From Acanthopleura granulata (lineage: Eukaryota > Mollusca > Polyplacophora > Chitonida > Chitonidae), in contig JABBOT010000009.1 in the NCBI GenBank assembly GCA_016165875.1, positions 15,602,566 to 15,666,565 of the forward strand: a DNA stretch of 64,000 bases, read 5' to 3'. The notes under the pieces are model-generated. The model did no database searches. It was not told the origin of the DNA and worked only from the letters and a program-made list of their open reading frames with translations. Numbering within the stretch: position 1 is the first letter of the stretch; every line of letters begins with the position of its first letter. The position numbers and the translations under genes were made by a program. This document shows, one piece after another, positions 10,064 to 43,000 of the stretch.

Positions 10064-13000
10064 TTATGAAGTACTGCTCTCTTTTGTTTTGGACAGTCGA
10101 ACGCCAAAACCTTTGTGTGTGAAGTTTGCTACAGCACCCATGATGACCTTGCTTAAGTCTAACATTCCCGTACAATCTTAACAAAGGTTTACTTCGTTAC
10201 TGTGTCATAAACTGATCTGATCATAAACTCCGTGAAATGTTCCACATATTTCAAAGGAAGTGCACAAACAGTTTTAAATATTTCCTTCCAGCTACATTCA
10301 ACATACCAAAAGAGTTAAAGCCCTTTTATGGCGACGTACTACGAAGAGAACTTGGGTTTCCAGCAGACGCCTCACACCGCGGAAGAATACAACATCGAGT
10401 TTTATGGTTACTGAGTCGTCCATCCCACATACCCTACGATATTTAAAGCTTCTGGAAACATACAAACTAGACAAGTTTACTTTTACATTAAATATGCAAC
10501 CTACTATTATCTTCTATGCACCTTAAAAACTTTTATCCAATCCAATGAATTTTTTTTAACAGGAAGAACTGAGAAAGCAGGAATATAGGTATATAATGCA
10601 CATTAATCCCGACTGGACTCGCTTTCAAATACTGCCATTGCCCAGCGCAAGTTTTTTCTTTTGGTAATTGTTGGTCTGACCTGAGACTATGGTCATGAGA
10701 CATACGAATTATCGTTTTCACTCATAACTTTGGTCATCACCACCAGAATCATGGACAGAATCTGGAGTCTAAATCTTGTGCATTCACAGAAAAATCAGGT
10801 AAACTGTGACATAAAAACCTACACATCCGTATCAAACCATACTGTCCATGACTCTCTAACGGTATATATACTGTGAACACAGGGGTTATAGAGTAATAGC
10901 CAGTTTAAAACATACAATCTTTTTAATACATATTCTTAGAATCTGTTACGTGGAAGTACCACATTTTAGGTCACTGCTGCCTTTTCTAGAGAATTATAGA
11001 TTTGTTCATTCAGCCAGTGAATGACTAAAACATGCTAGCCCTGCTGAAGTGCAAACAGCCTTGAAAGCTGCGATCGAACCGGCCTAAAGAGGAAAGGCAA
11101 GACTTGTCTCCTGTGTACAATAGCGGTAACATAGAGCAGTGGTTGATAGCGCGCCCCACATTGTTATTTACATGGCCATATTTTCTAAGTTTTCAAGATA
11201 TTCTGTGCAGCACGCGTGCTAAACTTAAACAAAACGCGATGAAGATAAATGCGATGTAGTTTTACCTACCCCAAAAGCAAGGATTATCAAAGTTTCTCTG
11301 TTTTATTTTTAAAAAATGGCTTAAAGTGGAATGAATGGGTAGGTATTGCATGCTCCATGCGTATAAGAGTACCATCAGTTTACAATCTACAGCACTAGGT
11401 TTGAATATTCGTGAGATTGTGGTAGCGTGCATATATCTGAACACAAAACTGGCAAATAAGTTAGATGTCACATTCGTTTCCGAATCAATTAAAAGAAAAA
11501 ACAACCGAACATCACTGAGTGATTTGTTGGTACCACAATATTAATGTGTACAATTACTGTTCTCTTTTTTTCTCCACTGACACGGCAACAATCGCCATCT
11601 CACAAGACGTGGCAAACGACGGTCAACATGTTGCCACGTACAGAAGCATCAATGCGGCAAGTGGTAACGCTGTCCAATATGTTGCCACTTACAGAAGCAT
11701 CAATGATGTTCGAGTTTCTGAAGGAAGTGGTAACACTGTTTTAACATTGTCAACATTTTTACTGTTGGGTAAGGGGTAATGTTCCAAAAAAGTGGAAACA
11801 TTGCAATACTTTTGTAGTCTCATGTGGCAAAGTTGGCAATTGCGAGTTCGCAACCACTAAGATGTTTATGCAACCCGGAACAAGATAGCTATCCAGGACG
11901 TGTAGATCGCACAATGGTATCTTATGCCGGGCGCAAAGATATTCAGAATGATGTATAATTACGTGTCACTTTAAAGGTGAGCTGAGTACACTTCTTCAGG
12001 ATCGGGTTATATAATTATTATAATTATTATAATTATATCGGAGAGCAGATAATCTCGTCCTCTTTTGAAATTCTTGCCTTAGTTGGTTATTATTGAAAAA
12101 TGTCGGGTCATGACAACAGGCTGACTGTCACGTGTAAGTAGACTATGCTGTATAACTGCTGCATAAAATCGGTCACACCTAGATCACCAGCTTGTGTTAA
12201 GCTCTAGCACTTTAAACATAATCCCAGTCTAAACTACGTCTAGCACAAACATTCGAACACCATTTCAGGCACTATATGAGTATATGCAAGGTATAAAACA
12301 GTGACAGACACACAAAATAAGACAATTGTCTTGCTATACAAAATTTAACTCCCCAGAAAAATATTTACAGCATTTGTATCCCGTTGTCAAGATAACCGCA
12401 TTTAAAGCACAGATTGTCAAATTATTACATTTTGACGGCTCAGTTTTAGAGTTCAATAGAGCCAGGAAGAGCATTTTGCATACTTATTAAGAATAAAAAA
12501 AAACATGAATTCTGTGAGCAGAAAGTGACTTTTGTTTGCAAAATAGTTTTGAAGTTTTTTAATCTCCACATTGGCTGCAGTTCACACAAAAGAGGTCCAT
12601 TTTTATGGGGGGGGGGGTAATTATTTAACTCAGGTTAAGTTAACCCATAGTATCCGTTTTTGTACTTTAACAAGTTTAAAATCAACAGTAGCAGCAGTTT
12701 GCAGACAAAACACTTATCATAGTCCACAGAGGCCATTTTCCTCACAGAGACCCTGTGAGAACAGGAATCAAAGCTGCAAAGCACTCCATTCATAAAAGTG
12801 AAAGAGCTGCCCATCAGAAAAATAAATAAAGCATTTTCATAGAAACTTGCACAGTTTGGATTCTCCCAAAGGTACCAAGGCGATGGGACCTATAAGAGAT
12901 ACGTATGCGAGATACATGATGTACCTACCATACATCTGGGAACTCTGTGTGAGGTTTCCAGAAGAGCTGAAATAGGAGTTAGCAGTTTGAAAGAGTTTGC

Positions 13001-13629
13001 ACTGAAGAAAACTGAAATTTTATGAATATTTTCGGTTTCAGCCAAATTCACGAAAACCAACAGAAATGTTACATGTAAGGTTCATTTGTCATGGCCAAAA
13101 TAAAAACGGTCCCTTGAACAAACTGTATACCTGTATATGAGTACATTTACCTGCACAGGTGAAAAAAAAAAAATAAAAGGAAAAAAACGATACCAATATT
13201 TTCCAACTCCTATTGATAAGAGATCTCCAACGGTCATTATGAAATAAGGAATGATGAAATCTACAAAAATACACACTATCCTAATAACAATTAAAAAAAA
13301 AAAAAAACAAACAACAGAACAATTCAAGAAAAATGACCGGACAATAATCAGCACCTTGTTGCAAATACGTATGTAAAATTAGCACATACTCATTAGCATA
13401 ATTATTCACAAGAGTGCGACTGAGCAGCAACTGTACAGCTTTCAAGTCAATACCAGCAGCGCCACTAAAGCTTTTAATTCCTGTAATATATAAAAAAATA
13501 GCTATTTATCTCTTTCATATTACCATACTAATATTACTATTATGTGAGAAAATAAAGCTAAACGTCATTTGCTCTTCCAGTATTACAAGTACATGCATTT
13601 ATATGTTCATCAACATAAGCTCATGATTA
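10064..13629. other. No supported gene; one small direct repeat
   Basis: Contains the 51-bp direct repeat at 11622 and a poly-G run near 12608. A 28-codon frame at 10330-10416 (MATYYEENLGFQQTPHTAEE...) looks protein-like but is too short to support. Confidence 0.4.
11622..11745. repeat. Two-copy 51-bp direct repeat
   Basis: 'gttgccacgtacagaagcat' at 11630 recurs at 11681 with one change, and the following 'aagtggtaac' also recurs. Confidence 0.6.
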
Positions 13630-13635
13630 TTTATT
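13630..13635 (-). terminator. Candidate poly(A) signal for coronin last exon B
   Basis: Minus-strand AATAAA about 850 nt after the exon B stop. I did not find a closer exact hexamer. Confidence 0.3.
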
Positions 13636-14486
13636 GAATATCATATAGAAGCTGTTTTAACCATGAAGTTCAGTGAATAGTGAATGACCAAGGTTTCAGA
13701 GTGTTCCATCTGAAGGGAGATTAGTAAGTAATACACCACCTTCAGCTTAACTCGGTAAATTATTAAGTACTGAAACATTTGTGAGTAAACACAAATAACT
13801 TTTCCTCAGCAGAACTGAATTATGATTCAATACAGAAAATGTTAGTTTCAATGAACATGGTGATTTCCTTTGTGGAGATATTCATGGCCGTTCAGATGCA
13901 GGAGACTGCCCCGTGCATTTACTTCACATTTTGTCACTGAATTATTTGTAATCTATGAAAATTGCAATAAATCTGCCAGATTACAATGTTTAAATCAACA
14001 AACGTTTGCCTTTCTTTCAATTTTTTTTTGTTTTTGGCAAAAGCTTCATATTAAAAAAAAAAAATTTATGCATCCTATTGGTGTCATATTACAAGAAAAC
14101 ATCCCTTTTTAAAAACATTACACTGAACATATCTCATCAATTATATATTTATATACATATATATGTATGTATAGCTATATATGGTAATATACAGGTACGT
14201 GTCCATGGCGACAGTTCCCTCTCAGACACCACGGGAACTGGCCAAACTAAGAGACGAGCGATATCAAATTCGTCTTCAGTTCGTCTTTCCTCGTTACTAC
14301 CTAAAACTACATCTACCGCAGGGAAGATCGCGTGTTACAAATACGAAATACAAATCACCATTTGCATGAAAACGCCTTTTGTTTTGTTTTTTGTTTTTTT
14401 TATCACATGAATTTTAACGTAAGCCCATTCAGAAGACTGCCTTTTAGGTGAGGGTGTCGATGGGTGAGGAGGCCCAGCGGTGGTCA

Positions 14487-33981
<19,495 letters not shown>

Positions 33982-34024
33982 TTACTTTCTTAACTGTTGT
34001 TTATTTAGTGAATGCTGTTTAAAG

Positions 34025-34325
34025 CCATACCTAAGAAAAGTTTCAATTAAATGTAATTGCTGTCATTTTTATGGGTGGTGAAAACTGGAGTTCCTGACAT
34101 GGACCACTCACCTCTGGCAAGTTACTGATGAATTTTCTCCATGATTTGCAGCTAGGCACCACCATATGATATTAATGAAATACAAGCGACCTTCAGGAAA
34201 CATTATGCCTTGCCAACAGCCACACAAGCGTTGCTGACAAGTTGATGTCACCGAGGCCCTACGACTAGTGAGAATGTGGACTATCTACATATTTCCTGTC
34301 CAAGGCTGGATTTGAACTCACACCT
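34025..34325 (-). mobile_element. Copy of a second tRNA-type SINE family
   Basis: Same block order as 6655-6880. Read on the minus strand, it starts 'ggtgtgagttcaaatccagc', a good B-box. It lies just upstream of coronin exon 1. Confidence 0.5.
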
Positions 34326-37300
34326 TGTTTGTCTTAACCCATGGCTTAATTGAAAAGCAAACAATATAGAGGGATATTAGTTGATAAATTGTGGACTGAC
34401 AATTCTGTTGATTTCATACCAGGTAAAAACCAAAATAATGAATCAGACTCAGACTGTATCAAGTGTCATTTATCAGAGCTGTAACAAAATCCTACTTTGT
34501 AATGTCCATCTGTGGGAACAAGAACAATTATTCAGCACTTACATGTGCGAAGCTGAATCTGGTTACCTATATTCTGTCAGAAAACTTGCATTGACAATGA
34601 TTTTAATAACTGCTGTTTTCCAACATTTTACACTCCTGAATATTTGTCCTCACCATTAATCGTAGATGTTGATGGTTTGAGAGTGGGTTGCAGGGGGTGG
34701 GCTGGTGCAATCGATAGTAATAGAATGGCTTTAATTGACATCAGAACAACTTTAATTTTTCCTTTGTCTGACCCCCACGATGAGAACTGTCAGAATGCCC
34801 TACGACAGAATGTTCACAGCCGTCGCCATTTTCTCGGAAAGGAAACATATAATCTTTACTGACAACTGAGACGGGTACCTGTGGGGTTAAGACAATGTTA
34901 TGGGAAGTGCACAGGGTATGGTTGGGGGGCCCGGAAAGGGTGTGGCTGGTAAGTTAGGGACCAGAAGGGAGAAACTTGAGTGAGGAGGGGGGAGTCGGAG
35001 GGATGGGGCAGTAAAGGGGGGGGGACGATATTCATACTTCTGCTGCTTTTGATTTCGCCGATTTATACTCTCTTGCTGGAAAGCAACATTGTTTGGTCAG
35101 TTTTTTGGGAAATGATCCGCACAGACGAATTTTACATGCCTGCTGTCTTAACCCGGAAAAAGTTACAACAACAAAGTTCAGAGACTTAGTCACCGGCAAA
35201 TCGGCCCAACATCGGAACCAGCTACCGAGCAGCTTTAGATGATATCCGACTATACAAACCGACAAAATCGGATCAGACGTGATCCTGGAGTAAGCATACC
35301 TTTTACCGGAGCTTGGTAGCACTCATAAATTAACAAACCGTTCCGCAGACGACAAGTTTCCGTTGGTTATTAGGACGAGAAACAAAACCAAAACGTTTGT
35401 TACGCCCTCTCGCCACTTCCGAACGGAAAGCATGGATGCACATGCGCACAGGGACGCTTTCAAGAAGTAGCGGGCCGTGTGCAGAAGATGATTCAAAAGT
35501 AAAACTTCCAAAAATGGGCAGAGCATAAAAGGGGTAAATTTGGACCCCAGCGCAAAAAAAAACCGTCTGCCATGTGCTGACTTTCCCGACATTGTCTACG
35601 CCACACGAAGTAGTACTAATTACCCCCAAAACAGTAAACGATACTCTTATTAGGTGGATTTTCGGGGAGTGCGTGCTGTTTTAAGATTAAGGGGAAACTA
35701 CTCTTGCCGAAGTATTGCAGCTTGGTGTGGACGAAGAGCACGACTAGGTCTTCGTACACACTGACAGTTTATTAATTATTATATCAGCATCGAGTATTTA
35801 AAACATATTAGCCCTTATAACAGCCTATGCAAGAAATTAGAAGTTTTGTAAATTAACGGCGACAGTAACCCTGGCTAAAACATTTTATTTCATTTATTTA
35901 CTCAACAGGCTACCACATTCATAGACCTATAATATCATACTAAATGATACACATTAATATGTAGGCCTATACATCTAGGCCTACCTCGCATGTGGCGAAC
36001 TACAACCGCTTTACAATATCTTTATACATGAAGAATATTACAATTTTTATAAATAAAAGTGGGAATACAACCCCCCGAACCTCGTTCTCTTCCGTAATGG
36101 GTTATTACAAAAGACATGGCTATTATTACAGGCATAAAAACGCAGGATGACAGAATAAAGGCATTTTTCCAGCCTGAATGTAAAATTTTAGATTAGCCAT
36201 GGCAGTATATGTATATGCTTGCTGACACCTTTCATCATATCCCCACATTTATAGCTTACCCTCGATCTCGAGTGGCAAGGTCGCCTGTGTGGACCCTCAG
36301 TGTAGTCGAGCTATATAGGTGCATTAAGACTATATACGTGCACTGTTGACAGACAGGCAGATCTAACTTTATTTAGTGATTCCTGGTTTACACACTGATC
36401 AATATACAGGCCAACACGATCACATGATATTCCACGAAACTATGATCATGTTGCATGCCTAAACGATATGCACCGTGCCCAGCATCTCGCTCACAAAGTA
36501 GACTGAAACCGAAGCATACATAGGTCCATTTGATGGGCTCCAGTGCTATCCCATGTACGTCCACGGGGCAACAAATATATTTACCTGTAGGACTATATAA
36601 GCGATCAGCACTGAGCACTTGCGGACCTGGATAAAAATGCACATTACATATGGAATCTGATGCATAATATGTTGATCAGTATCTCAGTTTACTTTCCAGA
36701 AAAAGCTGAAGAGAATGAGCCTCTGCTTTGGGGGTTTTCACGAGCTTCCGGGGTCTAGAATTGCCAAGCGCACACTGTTATCTCGTTTTCTTTCCGCTAC
36801 ATATGCGCTCTCAAGTTTAGAGAGATTTTCCATATGGATATATTATTACATACACGTAGTTTTCTCCTAGTTTCCTGTGAAATGTGCACCCTGATGCAGA
36901 GATATTTCTATAGTGGATGATTTTTTCCCTCTTCTTGTGAAATAATTTTGTACTCTCAAGTAGGGGCTTCCTTCAGTACATGTAGCGGCGTATATAATTC
37001 CCATGTGGATACTGTTACATCGTTTTCCCACTCTGTCTGTGAAATGTGCGCTTTCATTCGTATATGTACTTGAACTATAACGCGTGCTGGAAGAATTCCC
37101 AAGTGGACACTGTTACGTCGATCGTTTTCTCGCGTGGCCCGCATGTGAAATAATTATGCATATGTACTCTCAAATATATAGGGATGTCCTTAAGTATATA
37201 GGCTTATATATGATTCCCATCTGGATGCTGTTGCAACGCTTTTCATTCTGCACTTGAAGTATGCATCCTCATATATTTTCAGCCATGTATGCCAATAGAC

Positions 37301-37671
37301 TTCTAGGGTAGATACTGCTACATCGTTTTCTTTGCAAGCAATGTGCGATCGAGATTTCCCAAGTCGACAGGCCTACTGTTGCAGTGTTTTCTTCTTCCAT
37401 GTGAAATATGTGCTCTCAGAGACATCTTTTCAAACTTTAGAATCACTTTAGCACTATCAATATTTGTATAGTGTAGATACGAGCGTGGTATTTTGTGAAG
37501 TGCAATAATTGAAGATAGGCCTATATATTCTTGGTAAACAGAGAAAACTGGACTTCAATAGTAAACTTCCGGTATAGACTATAGCAACTTTAAATCTAGA
37601 CAAGGCATAAAGGAACTGCATGGCTACATATGCAAATACATGTTTCTGACAAATCTCCTAAATACAGAACA
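34326..37671. other. Region upstream of coronin: promoter and first exon expected, not located
   Basis: Coronin needs a noncoding first exon above 33963. Donor-like sites on the minus strand occur near 34870 and 35299, but no unique choice can be made. A G-rich patch lies at 34920-35030. No other gene is seen. Confidence 0.35.
36770..37430. repeat. Highly diverged tandem repeat, ~120-bp unit
   Basis: About five or six units share 'ttcccatgtggatactgtta', 'cgttttct' and 'tgtgaaatgtgcgct' in that order. Divergence is high. Confidence 0.6.
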
Positions 37672-37921
37672 GGGGGTCTTGGTGGCTGAGGAGGTTAGCG
37701 CGCCAGCGCGGCGTTATGACCCCGTGCCTTTCACAATGCGTTCGCTGTGAGCTAAAGTTCACATCATGCTGGTTTCCTCTCCCGCCGAACGTGGGAAGGT
37801 CCGCCAGTAACCTGCGGATGATCGTCGGTTTCCTCCCACCATAATGCTGGCCGCCGTCGTATTAGTGAAATATTCTTGAATAGGGCGTAAATCACCAATC
37901 AAATAAATAAATATATTAATC
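37672..37921 (+). mobile_element. Full-length SINE, plus strand
   Basis: Head 'gtcttggtggctgaggaggt', V-domain 'cctgcggatgatcgtcggtt', and tail 'aaatcaccaatcaaataaat'. The DNA after the tail is nearly identical to the 3' flank of the SINE at 423-699 (see findings). Confidence 0.9.
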
Positions 37922-38143
37922 AATCAATATCATAATTGAAATATATCTCTTTTGTCTTAAAGGTGGCGAAGGGTGAGACCTTGGTCATGCATTCGTACAT
38001 ACAGGCAGCTTCCCCTTCACACTAAGGGCAAATTTCCGGGCCCCGTTTCGCAAAACTTGGCAATATGAATAAATTGCTTAAGTCTGTCCAACATGGGGTG
38101 TTTCTCAAACTACTATATACTTCTTGATAATAGACACCGTTAT

Positions 38144-38196
38144 TGATAATAATCATAACAAAAACTCAAATTGAGCATTTGTTATGATTATTATCA
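38144..38196. other. 53-nt perfect hairpin, 19-bp stem
   Basis: Arms 38144-38162 (tgataataatcataacaaa) and 38178-38196 are exact inverted repeats. The loop holds a second palindrome, ctcaa-a-ttgag. No gene is adjacent. Confidence 0.6.
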
Positions 38197-39136
38197 GTAA
38201 AGATGTATTTGAAATACGGAAAGGTGTATTTTTGGAAAACCAGGATGGTGCGCGACTTCTGGGACACCCTGCACACGTTGGTGGAGCGGAGAGAGGTCTG
38301 TTAGCCAGCTTTTGGTGTGAATGATCATCGTTCAATCAAAAATAAACTGCAGATCATCAATACTTCTTGTTCACTCATTTGCCGTGTTAGAGCAGTCTGG
38401 AGTCACATCACATCACTTAGCTCTCCTGCATGCACCATTGGCTCTGAACAATGTCGCACACGGTTCCAAAATCAACTATGATTTTCCCACAAGTTGAAGC
38501 AAAAATGCCAGGTACTCAACCCAAGAGTTTCAGCTCTTTTCCGTCATTTTCAAATGGTCGAAGTTTCTATGAGCTCGACTGGGAGAATTTCGAGCGCAAG
38601 CGTCGTCTTTCCACAGTTCTTTTCGTCTTCGTCACCGCATGTATATGTGCAGAACTTCATCATTTGCAAAGGTTCCTTCCTGCCGATGTTGGGAGGGCCT
38701 TCCCGTGATAAAGCTGGATTCACCACCGAGTGAGAAAAACTTATGAAACGGAACCTGCGGAAACGGAAGTGCCTGTTCCTCTTCAGGTGGTTTCGTTGCC
38801 AAACCATCCTCACTGGGAGGCTTAATTCTTTGTTCTATGTATATAATATAACGGCGAGTGTATGCCCACTTTAACAGTTATAAAAAGTGATCCAAACTTT
38901 CATCAACTCTGAGAACCGCGTATGTACTGTTCTTTCTGTACGTCCTAAGTGATAATAGTGCATGACGTTCATGGTGATAAAAAAAAACAAAAATGAGAGA
39001 GAATATCCATTTAAGCCACCGTGATAACGTTAAAAGTCTGGGCCCTGACTTAACTCATTCATACGTAACGATAAAGAGCGCCATTTTGAAACACTGTAAC
39101 CGCGGGATACATGTTGGCTTGTTAAGTCAGAAAGTT

Positions 39137-39201
39137 CTTGTTGTTGTGATAGAATGGTATACCCCCATCTTGTTGTTGTGATAGAATGGTATAACCCCAT
39201 C
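39137..39201. repeat. Two-copy 32-bp tandem duplication
   Basis: 'cttgttgttgtgatagaatg' plus 'gtatacccccat' is followed directly by a near-identical copy. Confidence 0.7.
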
Positions 39202-39749
39202 TTTCACTGCACCATAGACGCTCGGTTATCAGCATTTACCATGCATATTGGCTATTTGATTTCAAAATGGTGTGCGATTGGCTCACTAAATCGGGGCTCA
39301 GACATTTAAACTACAGGGGCATAGAGTTCAAAGTAGGGGTTATTAAAAAATAAAAGTTCTCTTTCAATTGTTTTTCTCTTCCTCACTTTTTCTGTTTACT
39401 ATATGTGACATTTACGGCTCTGTTTGTACTCTTCATCTCGTGATCGAGTTTGTGGGTTTCATCACTCATGCGAGCACGGAAATGTAACTGACACACGTCA
39501 CCGTTCACTTTATTTCTGATATCATCGAGGGATACAGAAGTTTTCATAATCTGAAAATTATATCACATTATATACGTAGGCTATAACACAACTCCGATGA
39601 TCAACAGTATATAGGCATACAGATGCTAACTCACTCGTTATCAGCGCAAAATAGTATCATCATACACTGTACATAATTATACACTTGCCGTTTCTTTATA
39701 AATTAGAAGAAAAGCGTCATCAACTTCCACATGAATCGTTGGTGCACAT

Positions 39750-39755
39750 TTTATT
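39750..39755 (-). terminator. Poly(A) signal of the cupin gene
   Basis: A minus-strand AATAAA about 17 nt after the cupin stop codon. Confidence 0.6.
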
Positions 39756-39772
39756 TCTTTCGCGAGATCGCG

Positions 39773-40096
39773 TCATTTCGTGGCATCGAAAAACACGACG
39801 GACTCGGAGCCAATGACGGCCGCGTTGTGGATCGTCTTGGCGGGAACTTCCACCATATCGCCAGGCTCAAGCACAACTTCTTGGCCGTACATCGCAAACT
39901 TGAATCTCCCCGTTAAAATCGAGTCCTTCTTGGAAATGTTATGGGTGTGGTCGGGAAAAACAGTCCCGGGGTAAAACTCATACCGGATGCAGTTATATCC
40001 TTGCGCACGCAACTTTTTGCGCATGCTTTCTTCCGACAAGACGCCATCTTTAGCCGCATCCCACTTTTCCACCTGAATCGAAGGTTGTGACGTCAT
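39773..40096 (-). CDS. Small single-domain cupin protein, intronless coding region
   Basis: 107 aa, MTSQPSIQVEKWDAAKDGVL to VVFFDATK. Cupins are small beta-barrels, often metal-binding enzymes or sensors. Motif 1 is seen as G44-x5-H50-x-H52, but the usual Glu ligand is replaced around Lys56/Lys57. Motif 2 is GDMVEVPAKTIHN, with P85 and H90 in place and Lys87 where Gly is usual. The barrel core GRFKFAMYGQEVVLEPGDMV is typical. No signal peptide is seen. The coding region has no intron; a possible acceptor ('gattacag') about 40 nt upstream of the ATG suggests an intron in the 5' UTR, which favours a resident gene over contamination. AATAAA follows the stop by about 17 nt. The substrate is unknown. 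Confidence 0.85.
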   Translation of the reverse strand: MTSQPSIQVEKWDAAKDGVLSEESMRKKLRAQGYNCIRYEFYPGTVFPDHTHNISKKDSILTGRFKFAMYGQEVVLEPGDMVEVPAKTIHNAAVIGSESVVFFDATK

Positions 40097-43000
40097 GGCT
40101 GTGCATCGGTATCAGGGTCCCCAAATCAACGGGCTTTTTCTGTAATCTGTACGAAGATAAAATGAAGACTTAATTGTATTCGGGTTAATTAGCAATGTTA
40201 GGTATATGCCTCGATACACACAAATGCCCAAGTACAATATAGTGACTTAACAGTAATATGAAATAGGCAAAGCCTAGACGCGAACGAAGGGGATTATCTT
40301 AATTACATTTGTCAGAAATCTGACCTCTGGTGCATGTCTGTATCTTTGTTCAAACATTAATTCAGTACTTTCTTATACTTATAATTTTTTTTGTAAAACA
40401 GTGTTGTAGGCTAAAACATGCATAACGTATTACATTTCATGCTTATACTGACTCTCAAAGTGTTTAAAAGCAAGTCTCCAGGGTACCAACCAAACATTTT
40501 GGGCAATTTTTGATAGTAACCTATTTCGTCTCATTTTTGGGACATATATATAGCCAATACCGGAGTACATGTGCCAAGCTACTGATGAACTTTAAGGGTT
40601 TGCATATCTGACATTCGGCAGCTAAAGTGGACTTTACTCTATGTTCGTATCTTACACAGCACAACAATCAACCTAGTAAAATAATAAGATTAGACAGAAT
40701 TTGTCAGATGAATATAAGCCAAGTAAAACATTGTCTGGAACAGACAGGACATTTGTAATTTTCCACTTAACATCCCAAGCTAAGAAACAAAGTCTTGTAT
40801 ATCCTTCTATGGTACCATTATGCTGCCCACATTTGTAGGAATGTCTGACAATAGCTGAATCAAATGAATCGTTTAAAGATTATTGTTTATGTCAGTTATT
40901 TGGCTTCAGCTGTTCAGTGGTATAAACAATATTTTCCAAAAGTGCATGTGCTGTGCCATTGATGGAAACATGAAGATTATTGTAGATGATAATTTATACG
41001 TCTGAAAAATGCTCTGCGTAGTTTTTCCCAGGTCATGCAGGTAATTGTCATAAGACATAATTATGTCAATCTTAACAGCTAATAATGTTATATATATTGT
41101 GTATATTTGGTTTTAAATAAGGATTATTTTCAGCCTTTCATTGCTGTGCTATGTTTAGCATAAATAACAGCATGGTTGAATACAAATTTACAAATATTGG
41201 ACATCAAGAGACCCTAAGATGATAAACATGGGTGCTGTGTACAGACAAGTGGTCTTCAACAAACATTAGACTGTGTTGACCACTTCAATATTATCACCAA
41301 GGTCCATGTTCAAGGCTGGTGTTAAACACCCACCTCCTGTGTGGTAGAAATTGAAACCACTCACACATAGACACACTCCCAGCCCACTTACTGGTTTGAT
41401 GACAGAGATTCACAACAAAACATGTACATCAGTGGGAGACTTTTCATCTGAAGAATGTGCAGCAGGAGTGAATGAATTGTCAGACAAATCCTTGTTCTTG
41501 TGGGTTACTCTAATCTGTGCTAAATATTAATAACTAAGATTGTGTTGACTTTTGATTATGCTTCTGCTTAGGAAACTAAAATCATATCTCACTGACATTT
41601 TTATTCTCAAATATCTTGCTATTTTGTTAATTTATAAGGACGGTGGGGGGGGGGATTGTTTTACAGAATATAACAACCTGAAATGCTGATTTCTTTTTAA
41701 AATATTTTCCTTAGCACACATTTGCTTTTTCTTTAAACTTCTTCATACACAACGTACATTTTCCTTCAGCCAAGATCAAAGAACGATAAATTGAAGTGGT
41801 ATACACTCATCAAAAAATTCCAAAGTCAGGGTTTACCTTTTTGTACAGCTTAACATCATAAGGGTTACACGAACGCAATGATTTTCCTTACTATTTATCA
41901 TTATGTAGAAAATTTGTCAACTTCAACCCGGAAAATCTATATCCCCAAACTTATGCATAGTGGTATGCCATACCACCATTGCTGGCACCACGTAACGGTA
42001 TGCCATACGACCACACACAGGTTGGACTTTTCTCTACATCAAGTCAAAAAAATCAACAAATCCTGACTAACTTTGTTTTGAGCTGTTTCTACTGAAAGTG
42101 ATGTAACAGCATTGTGTCACCTTGGTAACCTTGAGGGGGGTGGGAAAAGTTTTCAGTTGTATCCAAAGCAGATAAAATTCTGATATGTTTTAACTGGGTG
42201 TAAAATGGGAGTATAGAAGTTTATAGTGTATCAACAACACAGACTGTCTGTGTGGTAATATCTGTAAATTCGACACAAGGCTTGTACATGTCTTAGGTAA
42301 ATGTATATGCTCTTGCCAAATTAAGGTTCCTAGAAACAGGACACATCGCATACCACTATACGGTTTTATTCATTCAGTATAATTTTTCATAAATATAATT
42401 TCACCCTGGAACTGACTGCTCAGATCTCCAGGTGTGGATTAACTCATTGAGAGGTGATGAATTAAGTTGATGTCACCTAAAACAAAGGGTGCATCCAAAT
42501 GTATTTTTCCTTTTGCTGGTACCATATGTTGCTTCTGACAAACTTTTCATTTTGGATTATCTGGTCAACTTATTGCTATAATGAAAGTGCGCTAAGTTTT
42601 ATTTAAACATATGTTGCTTTCATAGCTGTTCATCCAAGACCAGCTCAAAATGTCTTCCACCATGAATAACAGGAAGTATAGGCCTATACACTGAGTCTTT
42701 TGAGGTTTACCGGAATCAATCACAAGTTAATGAACACAGATCATAATATCACTGAGGAGGACTCCACTTTGTGTGTACATACTTTATGATTTATTTTATT
42801 TATTTATTTATGATTTATGGAATACAGCATTACGATGAGGAGAAACTGAGCAGAGCCTGGGGGGAAACTCACGACTCACCTTCCCATGTACGACCAGAGT
42901 GGCATATATGATACATGATTGGACGATATGACCAATTTCCTTACAAAATTTGACCAATTTCCTTTACTGATTGTACCAATTTTCTTTAACGATTTGGCTC

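Noticed and set aside
10330..10416. 28-codon frame MATYYEENLGFQQTPHTAEE... on the plus strand
   Set aside because: It looks protein-like but is short, ends in a stop without a clear donor, and has no partner exon.
38451..38813. Overlapping frames of 79-87 codons
   Set aside because: No domain, splice support or repeat origin; likely chance.
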